From the IMG/VR virus record IMGVR_UViG_3300007509_000022, positions 1 through 37,804 of that record: DNA of 37,804 nucleotides; one strand, written 5' to 3'. Positions 13,896 through 19,612 of this stretch are shown in pieces. The first letter of the stretch is position 1. Every line of letters begins with the position of its first letter. The notes below the pieces were generated by a model. It was not told the DNA's origin. It did not search any database and was given only the letters and a program-made list of their open reading frames with translations. The position numbers and the translations under genes are program-made. Source of the DNA: a virus.

Positions 13896-14052
13896 ATGTT
13901 CGGGTTATGCGGATGCACATAGAGAAGCGGTGTCTGTGTATAACGAAGAATTAAATAGATGGGTCATGAACGATGGATCGGGGAGCTGGTTTGGTCATCA
14001 ATGTTTTCAAGACCCAAGCAAGATGTTTAAGGTACCACATAATATTAAATGA
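13795..14052 (+). CDS. Conserved unknown protein (85 aa)
   Basis: ATG 13795 follows a perfect AAGGAG site seven bases upstream; longer starts in this frame (TTG 13777) lack a ribosome site. The N-terminus is hydrophobic (LVHWMMIYVMNAEELIIKV), then LLECSGYADAHREAVSVYNEELNRW and a Gly/Ser-rich aromatic stretch DGSGSWFGHQCFQD. Two cysteines could pair if the N-terminus serves for export. Function unknown. It overlaps the previous gene by 101 nt and the next tiny ORF by 4 nt. Confidence 0.65.
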   Translation: MEELVHWMMIYVMNAEELIIKVPLEFARPMTLLECSGYADAHREAVSVYNEELNRWVMNDGSGSWFGHQCFQDPSKMFKVPHNIK

Positions 14053-14135
14053 TGTTTATAAGCTTTGGACTGATATGCATAATTTATTTATTTATAGTTC
14101 TACTTTTATTAATGTGGAACAACGAACAAGTTTGA
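14049..14135 (+). CDS. 28-aa transmembrane peptide
   Basis: ATG overlaps the preceding TGA (ATGATG). The product is one hydrophobic segment (FISFGLICIIYLFIVLLLLM) with a short polar tail WNNEQV. It is like the other one-helix peptides of this region. No family assignment possible; overlap with the previous stop is the main support. Confidence 0.4.
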   Translation: MMFISFGLICIIYLFIVLLLLMWNNEQV

Positions 14136-14138
14136 AAA

Positions 14139-14250
14139 GGACCGGCGTCCAAATAATGCCTCGCGCTATTCCCTGTACGTCAAGCGATGACCCGAAAGGG
14201 TAGCCTCGGAGCCTTTGCTCGCCTAGGAGTACGTGCACGGAAACTAGGTG
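14139..14250 (+). ncRNA. Candidate GC-rich three-way-junction RNA
   Basis: A GC-rich stretch in AT-rich surroundings. CCCTGTACGT (14171-14180) pairs with ACGTGCACGG (14231-14240) through nine pairs, one of them G-U, with one C-C mismatch. It encloses ACCC/GGGT closed by a GAAA tetraloop (14190-14201) and a longer hairpin with GAGC/GCTC (14209-14212 with 14217-14220) extended by CCT/AGG (14204-14206 with 14225-14227). A separate small hairpin GGAC-CGGC-GTCC lies at 14139-14150. No T-tract follows. The ACGGAAACTAGG piece slightly recalls the glutamine-riboswitch core, but the rest of that motif is missing. A 25-codon ORF covers the same bases, so coding constraint is an alternative explanation. 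Confidence 0.4.
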
Positions 14251-14264
14251 GGTTGTATGATTAA
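14187..14264 (+). CDS. Possible 25-aa cationic peptide
   Basis: ATG 14187 opens a frame whose residues look protein-like: TRKGSLGAFARLGVRARKLG then GLYD. It is glycine- and arginine-rich and would form a short amphipathic helix. There is no good ribosome site, and the start lies in a hairpin-prone region. Another short frame (MPRAIPCTSSDDPKG, 14156-14203) precedes it in a different frame. Low confidence; it competes with the structured-RNA reading of the same region. It overlaps the 3' end of the minus-strand gene by 4 nt. Confidence 0.35.
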   Translation: MTRKGSLGAFARLGVRARKLGGLYD

Positions 14265-14494
14265 GCAGGTTTTCCTTTTTTAGGAAAATCTTTTTCTTCC
14301 ATGCAGAAAAATTTTATTATAGTTCCATATTTATTAACTTCTTTGGGACCGATCTCTTTAGCTTTTTTAATGGCTTCATTATAACCTGCTATCATGCATT
14401 CATAATGAGTAGGGTATATTTCCGGCAGAGTATGGGGAGGTAAACACTGCTGATATACACTGGTACAAATAATCATACTTAATAAAAATTTCAT
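14261..14494 (-). CDS. Small exported cysteine-containing protein (77 aa)
   Basis: A lone minus-strand gene. Starting at ATG 14494 it has a short signal peptide (KFLLSMIICTSVYQQ) followed by CLPPHTLPEIYPTHYECMIAGYNEAIKKA and then EVNKYGTIIKFFCMEE. I recognise the CLPPH...Y-x-C-M-x-A-GY-x-E-A pattern with a final IKFxC from small exported proteins in marine phages. Three cysteines suggest disulfides in the periplasm. Function unknown. It converges with the tiny plus-strand ORF and its start overlaps the plus-strand promoter at 14494. A GTG six bases upstream is an alternative start. Confidence 0.75.
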   Translation of the reverse strand: MKFLLSMIICTSVYQQCLPPHTLPEIYPTHYECMIAGYNEAIKKAKEIGPKEVNKYGTIIKFFCMEEKDFPKKGKPA

Positions 14495-14522
14495 TGACAC
14501 CTATTGTAAAACATGAGATAAA
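14494..14522 (+). promoter_or_regulatory. Promoter for the RHH regulator gene
   Basis: -35 TTGACA (14494-14499), 17-bp spacer, -10-like GATAAA (14517-14522, 4 of 6 matches). An AAAGGAG site and ATG 14564 follow. The -35 box coincides with the start codon of the divergent exported-protein gene. Confidence 0.55.
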
Positions 14523-14563
14523 TCCCATATGATTAATAAAAATAAGAAAGGAGTATAACAGTT

Positions 14564-14737
14564 ATGACTGATATAACAAAATATAAAAACGTGTCATTAT
14601 CACATAAGACCTATGAAGCAATTGACGTGTTAAGAAAAAAGATAGTTCCAAATACTGTACTGAGTCGTTCTCAAACTATAAATATTTTAGTGAACGAGAA
14701 AGTGAGGAAGTTAAATGGAAAAATCAAAAAAGACTAA
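14564..14737 (+). CDS. Ribbon-helix-helix (CopG/Arc-type) regulator (57 aa)
   Basis: The sequence fits a ribbon-helix-helix fold: a strand with alternating residues (KYKNVSLSH), helix A (KTYEAIDVLRKKI), a turn (VPNTVLS) and helix B (RSQTINILVNEKVRKL). The VSLS strand would enter the major groove as a dimer. Such proteins act as small repressors or antitoxins; no toxin partner is visible next to it. Start ATG 14564 has an AAAGGAG site. It follows its own promoter, so autorepression is possible. It overlaps the zinc-protein gene by 23 nt. It is the only obvious transcription regulator in the window. Confidence 0.7.
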   Translation: MTDITKYKNVSLSHKTYEAIDVLRKKIVPNTVLSRSQTINILVNEKVRKLNGKIKKD

Positions 14738-14909
14738 AAGAGTAATTTGTCCTCATTGTAAGGGCAATGGATATATAAGAGTACCATACAAGTTGGCTAA
14801 AGAAGAAATGACTGCACAATGTGGTGTCTGTGACTCGGAAGGAGAGATAGATGCTGAACAGCGTGATGATATTTATGTTGATGCTGATGGTATTCACCGG
14901 TTGCAGTAA
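14715..14909 (+). CDS. DnaJ-type zinc-finger protein (64 aa)
   Basis: Has one DnaJ-like CxxCxGxG repeat pair: CPHCKGNGYIRV and CGVCDSEGEI, separated by about 20 residues. In DnaJ such pairs bind zinc and contact unfolded protein; phages and bacteria also carry isolated copies of unknown role. The C-terminus is acidic (RDDIYVDADG). Start ATG 14715 lies within the RHH gene. In its 3' third a lipoprotein frame overlaps in another phase. Confidence 0.75.
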   Translation: MEKSKKTKRVICPHCKGNGYIRVPYKLAKEEMTAQCGVCDSEGEIDAEQRDDIYVDADGIHRLQ

Positions 14910-14976
14910 AATGGATCTGGATCCTAATCCATTAACAACAATAGGAAGGGTAATAATAAACCATGACAATGACTGA
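14851..14976 (+). CDS. Small lipoprotein overlapping out of frame (possible outer-membrane spanin)
   Basis: Hidden in another frame of the zinc-protein gene, ATG 14851 follows GGAAGGAGAG at ideal distance. The 41-residue product has a typical lipoprotein signal: a hydrophobic run MLNSVMIFMLMLMVF followed by lipobox FTGC (Cys18). The mature part would be only 24 residues (CSKMDLDPNPLTTIGRVIIN...). Size and out-of-frame embedding recall Rz1-type outer-membrane spanins, but no clear Rz partner is adjacent; the 11454 coiled-coil protein is a distant candidate. The gene also overlaps the next one by 14 nt. Confidence 0.6.
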   Translation: MLNSVMIFMLMLMVFTGCSKMDLDPNPLTTIGRVIINHDND

Positions 14977-15205
14977 AGAAGATATTGAAAGGATTAATAA
15001 ACGAGGTCCTAATGACCTTGAAGAAACTATCCATCAATTAAAAAAACAAGTAGAGTTTTTACAAGGTAAGTGTCGACAAGCTGGTCAAGCTATTCTGGAC
15101 TTAGAGCTTCAAAAGGGTAGTCTTTCTAAAGAATTAGATAGGTTATCAGAAGAGAATGACAACTTAAGAATAATATTAAAGGGAAAACAAAATGGTAAAG
15201 AATGA
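14963..15205 (+). CDS. Coiled-coil protein (80 aa)
   Basis: ATG 14963 follows AGGAAGGG. The protein is a continuous coiled coil: ETIHQLKKQVEFLQGKC, then LDLELQKGSLSKELDRLSEE and NDNLRIILKGK. No other domain. A small structural or adaptor protein of unknown role. It overlaps the lipoprotein end and the following oxygenase start by 14 nt each, so all three are co-transcribed. Confidence 0.7.
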   Translation: MTMTEEDIERINKRGPNDLEETIHQLKKQVEFLQGKCRQAGQAILDLELQKGSLSKELDRLSEENDNLRIILKGKQNGKE

Positions 15206-15890
15206 GAAAGGAACAGAAGTTAAATACCAGGTCCTTCAATGGGGTCCTTGTATTGTTCATTTAAAAATTTCTGAAGATTTTCAACAGAAGTTATTAAAAG
15301 GTGGAGAAGAAGCTAGAAAAAAGAATAAAGATTTTAGATCTAATCTAGCTGGAATCATTAAAGAAGAATATGCTTATGAAGATAGAAAAGATTATGTAGA
15401 TGAAATTGCACAATTCTTAACTGTCTATGATGCAGCTTATCAGAAGTGGAAGAATGAAGAGTATAAAGTAAAGCCTGAATATATTTTAAATTCTTTATGG
15501 ATTAATTACATGAAGAAGAATGAATATAATCCACCTCATGATCACTCAGATTATTTAAGCTTTGTAATATTCTTAAAGGTACCAGAAGAAATAACCAAGG
15601 AACAGGAAGAGTTTGTAGGAAACTCGGCTGGACCCGGAAGTTTATCTTTTTTGTATGGTGATGGCAATAGACAATCTATTACTTATCAATCAGTTAAACC
15701 TAAAGAACGAGACATCTTTATATTTCCTGCATGGATTAAACATTACGTTGCACCTTTTTATTCTGATGTAACTAGAATCTCTGTCTCTGGTAATATTATG
15801 GATTCAGTAAAGATTAACCAGGTTAGAATAGCTAACGAGCTCGCAGCTAAACAAGCAGATAAATTAAAGAATCCACATGAAGGAAAGTGA
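15192..15890 (+). CDS. 2-oxoglutarate/Fe(II)-dependent oxygenase (232 aa)
   Basis: The double-stranded beta-helix signature is clear: NPPHDHSDYLSFVIFLKVPE gives the HxD pair His118-x-Asp120, and FPAWIKHYVAPFYSDVTRIS gives the distal His184 and the 2-oxoglutarate-binding Arg195. The pattern is that of the putative 2OG-Fe(II) oxygenase family PF13759, common in marine T4-like and other phages. These enzymes hydroxylate protein, nucleic acid or small molecules; the substrate here is unknown. The start ATG lies in the end of the preceding gene. The 3' end overlaps the homing endonuclease by 14 nt. Confidence 0.88.
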   Translation: MVKNEKGTEVKYQVLQWGPCIVHLKISEDFQQKLLKGGEEARKKNKDFRSNLAGIIKEEYAYEDRKDYVDEIAQFLTVYDAAYQKWKNEEYKVKPEYILNSLWINYMKKNEYNPPHDHSDYLSFVIFLKVPEEITKEQEEFVGNSAGPGSLSFLYGDGNRQSITYQSVKPKERDIFIFPAWIKHYVAPFYSDVTRISVSGNIMDSVKINQVRIANELAAKQADKLKNPHEGK

Positions 15891-16311
15891 TATTTCATAC
15901 ATAGCCGGACTCTTTGATGGGGAAGGTAGTATTCATTATAAGCAAGCACCAGAAAAGAAAAAGAAACATAAAGGTAAAGGTTATAGAATGTCTAACTCTT
16001 GGCGTATCAGTATGGAAGTAACCATGACTGATCCTATGGTAATTAACTGGTTAAGGGAGACTTTAAAGGTTGGCACAGTTACAAAGAAGCCTCGTAAAGG
16101 ACTTCGTAAAGATGGTACTAAATATTTAATGCAGTATAGATGGCGTTGTACTTTTAGGGATGCTTATTATGTTTGTAGATTAATTTGGCCTTGGTCTAAA
16201 ACTAAACTACACAAAGTAGAACAGATCATAGATCACTATTCAGATCATGGAATTGTGAAGGATAAGGTGGTTGATCTAAATGAATATAGAAAGGTTATGA
16301 GTCTTGAATAA
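15877..16311 (+). CDS. LAGLIDADG-type homing endonuclease (144 aa)
   Basis: The N-terminus SYIAGLFDGEGSI is a textbook LAGLIDADG motif with the catalytic acidic residue, followed by a basic beta region (KKKKHKGKGYRMSNSWRISMEV), NWLRETLKVGTV and RWRCTFRDAYYVCRLIWPW. One motif only, so it would act as a homodimer. It is free-standing: no group I intron or intein is visible around it, and it overlaps the 3' end of the oxygenase gene. Such genes spread by cutting related genomes that lack them. ATG at 15877 follows AAAGAATC within the oxygenase gene. Confidence 0.9.
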   Translation: MKESDISYIAGLFDGEGSIHYKQAPEKKKKHKGKGYRMSNSWRISMEVTMTDPMVINWLRETLKVGTVTKKPRKGLRKDGTKYLMQYRWRCTFRDAYYVCRLIWPWSKTKLHKVEQIIDHYSDHGIVKDKVVDLNEYRKVMSLE

Positions 16312-16468
16312 AAAATCCAAAGGCATGAAATGGGACGGAAAATCAAGGGTTTCCACGGATTTGTATAGAAAACGTTGGGACGAAATATTTAAAAAAAAGA
16401 CTAAGAAAGAAAAGTTAAATGCTACGCAAAAACTACTTGAAGAAATAGCTGATCGAAATGGATTTTAA
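16304..16468 (+). CDS. Small charged protein (54 aa), TTG start
   Basis: TTG 16304 is chosen because AAAGG lies 9 nt upstream and the conserved-looking start KKSKGMKWDGKSRVSTDLYR follows. The in-frame ATG at 16325 has its only AAAGG too close. The rest is a basic helix (FKKKTKKEKLNATQKLLEEIA). I recognise the KGMKWDGKSRxSxDLYRxRW pattern from marine phages, function unknown. It overlaps the endonuclease by 8 nt and the next gene at its TAATG stop. Confidence 0.65.
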   Translation: MNKKSKGMKWDGKSRVSTDLYRKRWDEIFKKKTKKEKLNATQKLLEEIADRNGF

Positions 16469-16638
16469 TGTATTATAAATTTTTAGTATGGTTGATGGGA
16501 ATTGCAGGTTCTATTAGTTCATGGGCCTGGAGAGAACATGTTAAAATTTTAAAACGTATACAGGACATTGAACATAAAAAATTGATTCTAAATCAAAAGA
16601 AGCAAGAATACTTAAGAGGGTTAATTAATAAAGAATGA
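16468..16638 (+). CDS. Membrane-anchored helical peptide (56 aa)
   Basis: Begins in the previous stop (TAATG) and ends in an ATGA overlap with the HNH gene. A short N-terminal hydrophobic segment (YYKFLVWLMGIAGSISSWAW) is followed by a basic coiled helix (HVKILKRIQDIEHKKLILNQ). Function unknown; coupled spacing supports it as a real gene. Confidence 0.6.
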   Translation: MYYKFLVWLMGIAGSISSWAWREHVKILKRIQDIEHKKLILNQKKQEYLRGLINKE

Positions 16639-17183
16639 AAAAATTAGAATTGTTTTTTCCGAGACTATTAAAAGATACCTATGTTATTCATTCGACAGGG
16701 GGATATCATCCTTTTAGAAATGTAGAAGATGCAGCACCTATTTTTAAAGAAGATTGTTGGCCTTATATTCAACGAATTCATTGGCCGGTTACTACAGATC
16801 GAGCGAATAAATGGCGACAAGAAAATAAACCTAAACAAATAAATTTAAATATATCTTTTAGACACATGTATCCTTATCATAGTTTTTCTGGTGAGAATAC
16901 AAGGGAAATACGTATAAAGAATCGTAAACCTAGAGTCACTCATAAATCCCTTTATATTAAAATGCACAGTGCTGTGGCAAAAGCTTTTATTCCTAATCCT
17001 GAAAACAAGCCTCAAGTTTGCCATCTAAATGATGACCCTTTAGATTATCGTGTAGAAAATCTAAAGTGGGGAACTAATCAGGAGAATCATACCGGTAGAG
17101 GTGGAGACAGGCAAAGTAAAAAAGATTATGCTTTGATTCATTCTATCTTTAAAATGAATGGTTGGGCTAAAGGAGAGAAATGA
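16635..17183 (+). CDS. HNH homing endonuclease (182 aa)
   Basis: The C-terminal part carries an HNH domain: SAVAKAFIPNPENKPQVCH, then LNDDPLDYRVENLKWGTNQE and NH. The HL-N-D-D-x-x-D-x-R-x-x-N-L-x-W-x-x-x-x-x-N pattern matches HNH_3-type phage endonucleases, and the N-terminal 90 residues resemble NUMOD-like DNA-contact sequence (aromatic, basic). Free-standing, with no intron seen. It lies 0.3 kb after a LAGLIDADG enzyme of a different family and overlaps the exonuclease gene by 4 nt. Confidence 0.85.
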   Translation: MKKLELFFPRLLKDTYVIHSTGGYHPFRNVEDAAPIFKEDCWPYIQRIHWPVTTDRANKWRQENKPKQINLNISFRHMYPYHSFSGENTREIRIKNRKPRVTHKSLYIKMHSAVAKAFIPNPENKPQVCHLNDDPLDYRVENLKWGTNQENHTGRGGDRQSKKDYALIHSIFKMNGWAKGEK

Positions 17184-17890
17184 AACGAATAAAAAAATTT
17201 GATTATCCTAAGTCAATGAGGTCATTGATTAATGGTAAACGACACTATGATATTGGTGAAGAAAAATTACCATCGGTGACTACTATCTTGTCCGCGACCC
17301 AGTCGGAGGAGAAGAAAAAATCCTTAGCTGATTGGAGGGCCAGGATGGGGGCACAGTCGGCGGATCGAGTTAGAGATATAGCAGCAATGCGTGGTACTGC
17401 CATGCACAGGTATCTGGAGGCTTATATTGATGGATCAGGGCACAAGGACCTAACATCCATTGGTAAGGAAGCAGAAGGTATGGCCAAGAAGATTATTGAA
17501 TCAGGGCTCGGGGAACTTGATGAGGTGTGGGGACAGGAAGTAACCCTGTACTATCCTGGGTTGTATGCAGGAGCTACTGACATTGTAGGAATATACGAAG
17601 GCCAGCCAGCCATAATAGATTTTAAACAAACTAATAAACCAAAGAAACGTGAATGGATAACTGATTATTTTGCCCAGCTGGGGGCATATTGCATGGCCCA
17701 CAACTATGTATATCGTACTACGATTCAGAAGGGAGTCATCCTGATGTGTAGCAAAGATTTACTTTTTCAGAAATTTGAAGTGTCTGGTAAAGAATTTGTA
17801 GACTACCAACACGAGTTCTTGCGTAAAATAGACCAATACTACAAAAATGTACCAAACCAAAAAGAGGGCCAAGGTACAAAAAATGGTTGA
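17180..17890 (+). CDS. PD-(D/E)XK exonuclease, RecB/Cas4-like (236 aa)
   Basis: The nuclease core is evident: GTAMHRYLE (His76), Glu120, Asp134 in YAGATDIVG and Asp147-Phe-Lys149 in PAIIDFKQT, then QLGAYCMAHNY with the conserved glutamine of the RecB-type motif (QxxxY). Phage enzymes of this type degrade DNA ends or host DNA and help recombination and packaging, like T7 gp3/gp6 or lambda-exo functions. No four-cysteine Fe-S cluster typical of Cas4 is visible. The gene overlaps the HNH gene, is last in its operon, and its 3' end already contains GTACC/GGTACA boxes of the repeat region downstream. Confidence 0.85.
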   Translation: MKRIKKFDYPKSMRSLINGKRHYDIGEEKLPSVTTILSATQSEEKKKSLADWRARMGAQSADRVRDIAAMRGTAMHRYLEAYIDGSGHKDLTSIGKEAEGMAKKIIESGLGELDEVWGQEVTLYYPGLYAGATDIVGIYEGQPAIIDFKQTNKPKKREWITDYFAQLGAYCMAHNYVYRTTIQKGVILMCSKDLLFQKFEVSGKEFVDYQHEFLRKIDQYYKNVPNQKEGQGTKNG

Positions 17891-17940
17891 AAAGTACGCT
17901 AAATCATTGAAGAATTTGCTCATCAGGGCAATTGTATACA

Positions 17941-18132
17941 CTTTTTTCATGAAAAAAAATTTTTATTTTTTTATTTTTTTAAAACCTAGGTACAATTGGT
18001 ACAATTATAAAAAGCTAGCAATACCAACGCTTAATTGCTCAAATTTGTACCAAACCCCCTTGGTACAATTAGGTACAATTGGTACAATTTTTCCAGAAGT
18101 GAGCAATACCAACGATTTAAGGGGCGCGCGCG
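17941..18132. repeat. GGTACAATT iteron-like repeat region (candidate origin or operator)
   Basis: Five direct copies of GGTACAATT at 17989, 17998, 18062, 18072 and 18081 (two and three of them nearly tandem), plus a degenerate inverted copy at 18042-18051. Perfect TTGTACCAA/TTGGTACAA arms (18045-18053, 18060-18068) enclose ACCCCC. A 13-mer AGCAATACCAACG follows each group (18017-18029, 18102-18114), so the module is duplicated. Upstream is an AT-only stretch (17941-17980) with palindrome TTTTTTCATGAAAAAA; downstream is GGGGCGCGCGCG (18121-18132). Repeats plus an AT-rich stretch resemble iteron origins; a multi-site repressor region is the alternative. The whole gene gap is 17891-18186. Confidence 0.65.
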
Positions 18133-18186
18133 TATATTTTTATATTATATATTTTTATTTTATAAATCTGGGAGTATACAGAAGTC

Positions 18187-18474
18187 ATGACCAGAAATAA
18201 GAAATCAAAGTATAGACACGTCAAGATCGGTTCGAAGACTTATTATTTTTATCGGATTGAGTGGGTGGATATAACAGGCGATGCCGGTCATGCATCAATC
18301 GAAGAATTTGATAAATTCGCATGCAGCAAAATGATAACACATGCATACATTTACAAAAAAACAAAAAAGTTTGTTTGGTCATTCTCGTCATATGAAGAAA
18401 AAGATGTTTCATTCTCCGATAGAAATATATTCCCGGTTGGTTGTATTGTTAAAATGACAAAATTACTTGTCTAG
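18187..18474 (+). CDS. Conserved marine-phage protein (95 aa)
   Basis: I recognise the family: YYFYRIEWVDITGDAGHAS, then EEFDKFACSKMITHAYIYKK, TKKFVWSFSSYE and VSFSDRNIFPVGCIVKM. It is a small beta-rich protein conserved in many marine phages, with no known function. The start ATG 18187 has GGGAG about 15 nt upstream, a rather long distance. The gene stands directly after the GGTACAATT repeat region. It converges with the minus-strand terminase small subunit, overlapping it tail to tail by 12 bp. Confidence 0.8.
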   Translation: MTRNKKSKYRHVKIGSKTYYFYRIEWVDITGDAGHASIEEFDKFACSKMITHAYIYKKTKKFVWSFSSYEEKDVSFSDRNIFPVGCIVKMTKLLV

Positions 18475-18963
18475 TTTTCTCTCGATAAGTTTCTTAGAAG
18501 ATATTCCCTCAATTCGTTCTGCTTGAAGTTCTTTTAATCTTTTAATTTCTTCTAGTTTCTCTAATTTAGATAGATCGCTTAGATTACCATGTAGATGAGT
18601 CTCAATGAATTGTCCTGTAGCTTTACCTATAAGATTTTCAAAGCCCAATGCTTTTTCTGGCTTACCAGCGTCTTCTAAAGCTTTGGATAACTTCTGTTGT
18701 CGTAACACATAGTTATTTTTGGTTACAGTATAGGACCTGTTCACCTCGTTAAGTTTATAACGTAGGTATTTAATTACCTTCTGGTTATCCATTAGTTCTG
18801 ACCCTTCAACGTTAGCTCTTTTAGGACTATATCCTGCGGCTAGTGCGGCATCTGTGTATGTAGTTCTGCCTTGATTGTAGACTAAGTAGTCTACAAATCT
18901 TCGCTGCATTTCAGTAAGGGCATCTACTGGATGTGCCTTCTTTTTGACAACTTCCTGACTCAT
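18463..18963 (-). CDS. terS: Terminase small subunit (166 aa)
   Basis: The N-terminal helix-turn-helix segment LTEMQRRFVDYLVYNQGRTT, then YTDAALAAGYSPKRANVEGS, matches the Terminase_2 family: the mQ-x-x-F pattern, A-A-x-x-AGYS and conserved small residues. The middle is a helical oligomerisation region (YVLRQQKLSKALEDAGKPEKA), and the C-terminal part a charged helix (LSKLEKLEEIKRLKELQAER) that may contact the large subunit or portal. It recognises the packaging site on concatemers and loads the large subunit. Unusually, it is on the minus strand and 5 kb away from the plus-strand large subunit. ATG 18963; ribosome site weak. Confidence 0.85.
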   Translation of the reverse strand: MSQEVVKKKAHPVDALTEMQRRFVDYLVYNQGRTTYTDAALAAGYSPKRANVEGSELMDNQKVIKYLRYKLNEVNRSYTVTKNNYVLRQQKLSKALEDAGKPEKALGFENLIGKATGQFIETHLHGNLSDLSKLEKLEEIKRLKELQAERIEGISSKKLIERKLDK

Positions 18964-18965
18964 AG

Positions 18966-18993
18966 TTGCAATATATAAGATATGGGATATAAT
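18966..18993 (+). promoter_or_regulatory. Promoter upstream of the 74-aa gene
   Basis: -10 TATAAT (18988-18993) is a perfect match; a weak -35 TTGCAA (18966-18971) lies 16 bp upstream. The ATG at 19008 follows closely, with no clear ribosome site, so a very short leader is expected. The promoter occupies the gap between this gene and the divergent terminase small subunit. Confidence 0.55.
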
Positions 18994-19007
18994 ACAACCC
19001 TAGAAAT

Positions 19008-19232
19008 ATGATAGATGGAAAGACATTCAGACACGTTTTAGATAAGATGCTTAAGTCTCCAGTATGTCAAGGTGCAAGAGTTCAAATCGAGCTATCTAAT
19101 GGAGAATTTTTTGATGTTGATAGTGTAAAACTTCTTGAAAATAAAATAATTGGTAGTAAAGAATCTCACAGATTGGTCCTTACATGTAAGCGTCCAACTG
19201 AAACAATGGGAAAAATCATAGGCAAACTTTAG
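19008..19232 (+). CDS. Conserved small protein (74 aa)
   Basis: Reads KTFRHVLDKMLKSPVCQGARVQIE, then LSNGEFFDVDSVKLLENKIIGSKESHRLVLTCKR. A helix followed by a small beta-barrel-like run of strands (VQIELSNGEFFDV, HRLVLTCK) suggests an SH3-like or Sm-like fold. I have seen this type in marine phage genomes, without a function. Preceded by a strong -10 box and short leader. It is 11 nt upstream of the nuclease gene and probably co-transcribed with it. Confidence 0.7.
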   Translation: MIDGKTFRHVLDKMLKSPVCQGARVQIELSNGEFFDVDSVKLLENKIIGSKESHRLVLTCKRPTETMGKIIGKL

Positions 19233-19243
19233 TTGAGGTTACC

Positions 19244-19612
19244 TTGGTAAAACCTGAAACTAAATTTTGGTATGAGCTTAAAAGAAATACAAATAAAATT
19301 ATCTGGACACGCCTGGAAAATAAAGCTTTATTTGGCACTCCTGATCTATTGGGTTACGCTCCTTCTGGCAACTTTTTCACCACTGAATTAAAGGTATCAA
19401 GAGGTAATAGGATTACCTTTTCCCCCCATCAAATTAGCTTTCATGTGAAACATAATTTGAATTCATTTATCCTTGTTGCTTGTGCCCCGGATAAGGGGAA
19501 GGTACGCTTGTACCCTGGTGCTTGGATCCTGGAGCTTGTGCGCTTGGGACTTCAGCTTGAGCCCTTAAGGGAAGGTTGGAAGCTTGTGGCCCAGAAGCTT
19601 GAGAGCTTGTAA
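19244..19612 (+). CDS. PD-(D/E)XK (VRR-NUC/Holliday-resolvase-like) nuclease (122 aa), TTG start
   Basis: The compact nuclease core is visible: Glu25 in TRLENKALFGTPDLLGY, Asp34, Glu48-Leu-Lys50 in FFTTELKVS and Gln63 in SPHQISFH, followed by an ILVA strand. The arrangement FG-x-PD...(V/T)ELK...LSPHQ is the common phage VRR-NUC-like or Hjc-like signature. Such enzymes could resolve branched DNA before packaging. TTG at 19244 with GAGG five bases before is the only start that includes the domain. The last 45 residues are encoded by DNA full of GCTTG repeats and overlap a minus-strand gene, so this tail may be poorly conserved. Confidence 0.8.
   Translation: MVKPETKFWYELKRNTNKIIWTRLENKALFGTPDLLGYAPSGNFFTTELKVSRGNRITFSPHQISFHVKHNLNSFILVACAPDKGKVRLYPGAWILELVRLGLQLEPLREGWKLVAQKLESL

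Noticed and set aside
13973-14203. 76-codon plus-strand frame crossing the GC-rich island
   Set aside because: Starts inside the 85-aa gene without ribosome site and reads through three different features; composition not protein-like.
14171-14250. Known riboswitch or ribozyme (glutamine-type, hammerhead)
   Set aside because: ACGGAAACTAGG slightly recalls the glutamine motif and GATGA...GAAA a hammerhead, but the other conserved parts are missing.
17989-18114. CRISPR array
   Set aside because: The repeat units are 9 and 13 nt, partly tandem, without equal spacers, and no cas genes are present.
17847-18200. 117-codon plus-strand frame over the repeat region
   Set aside because: It translates poly-A/T and GGTACAATT repeats; low-complexity product, no ribosome site. 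The repeats are better explained as DNA sites.
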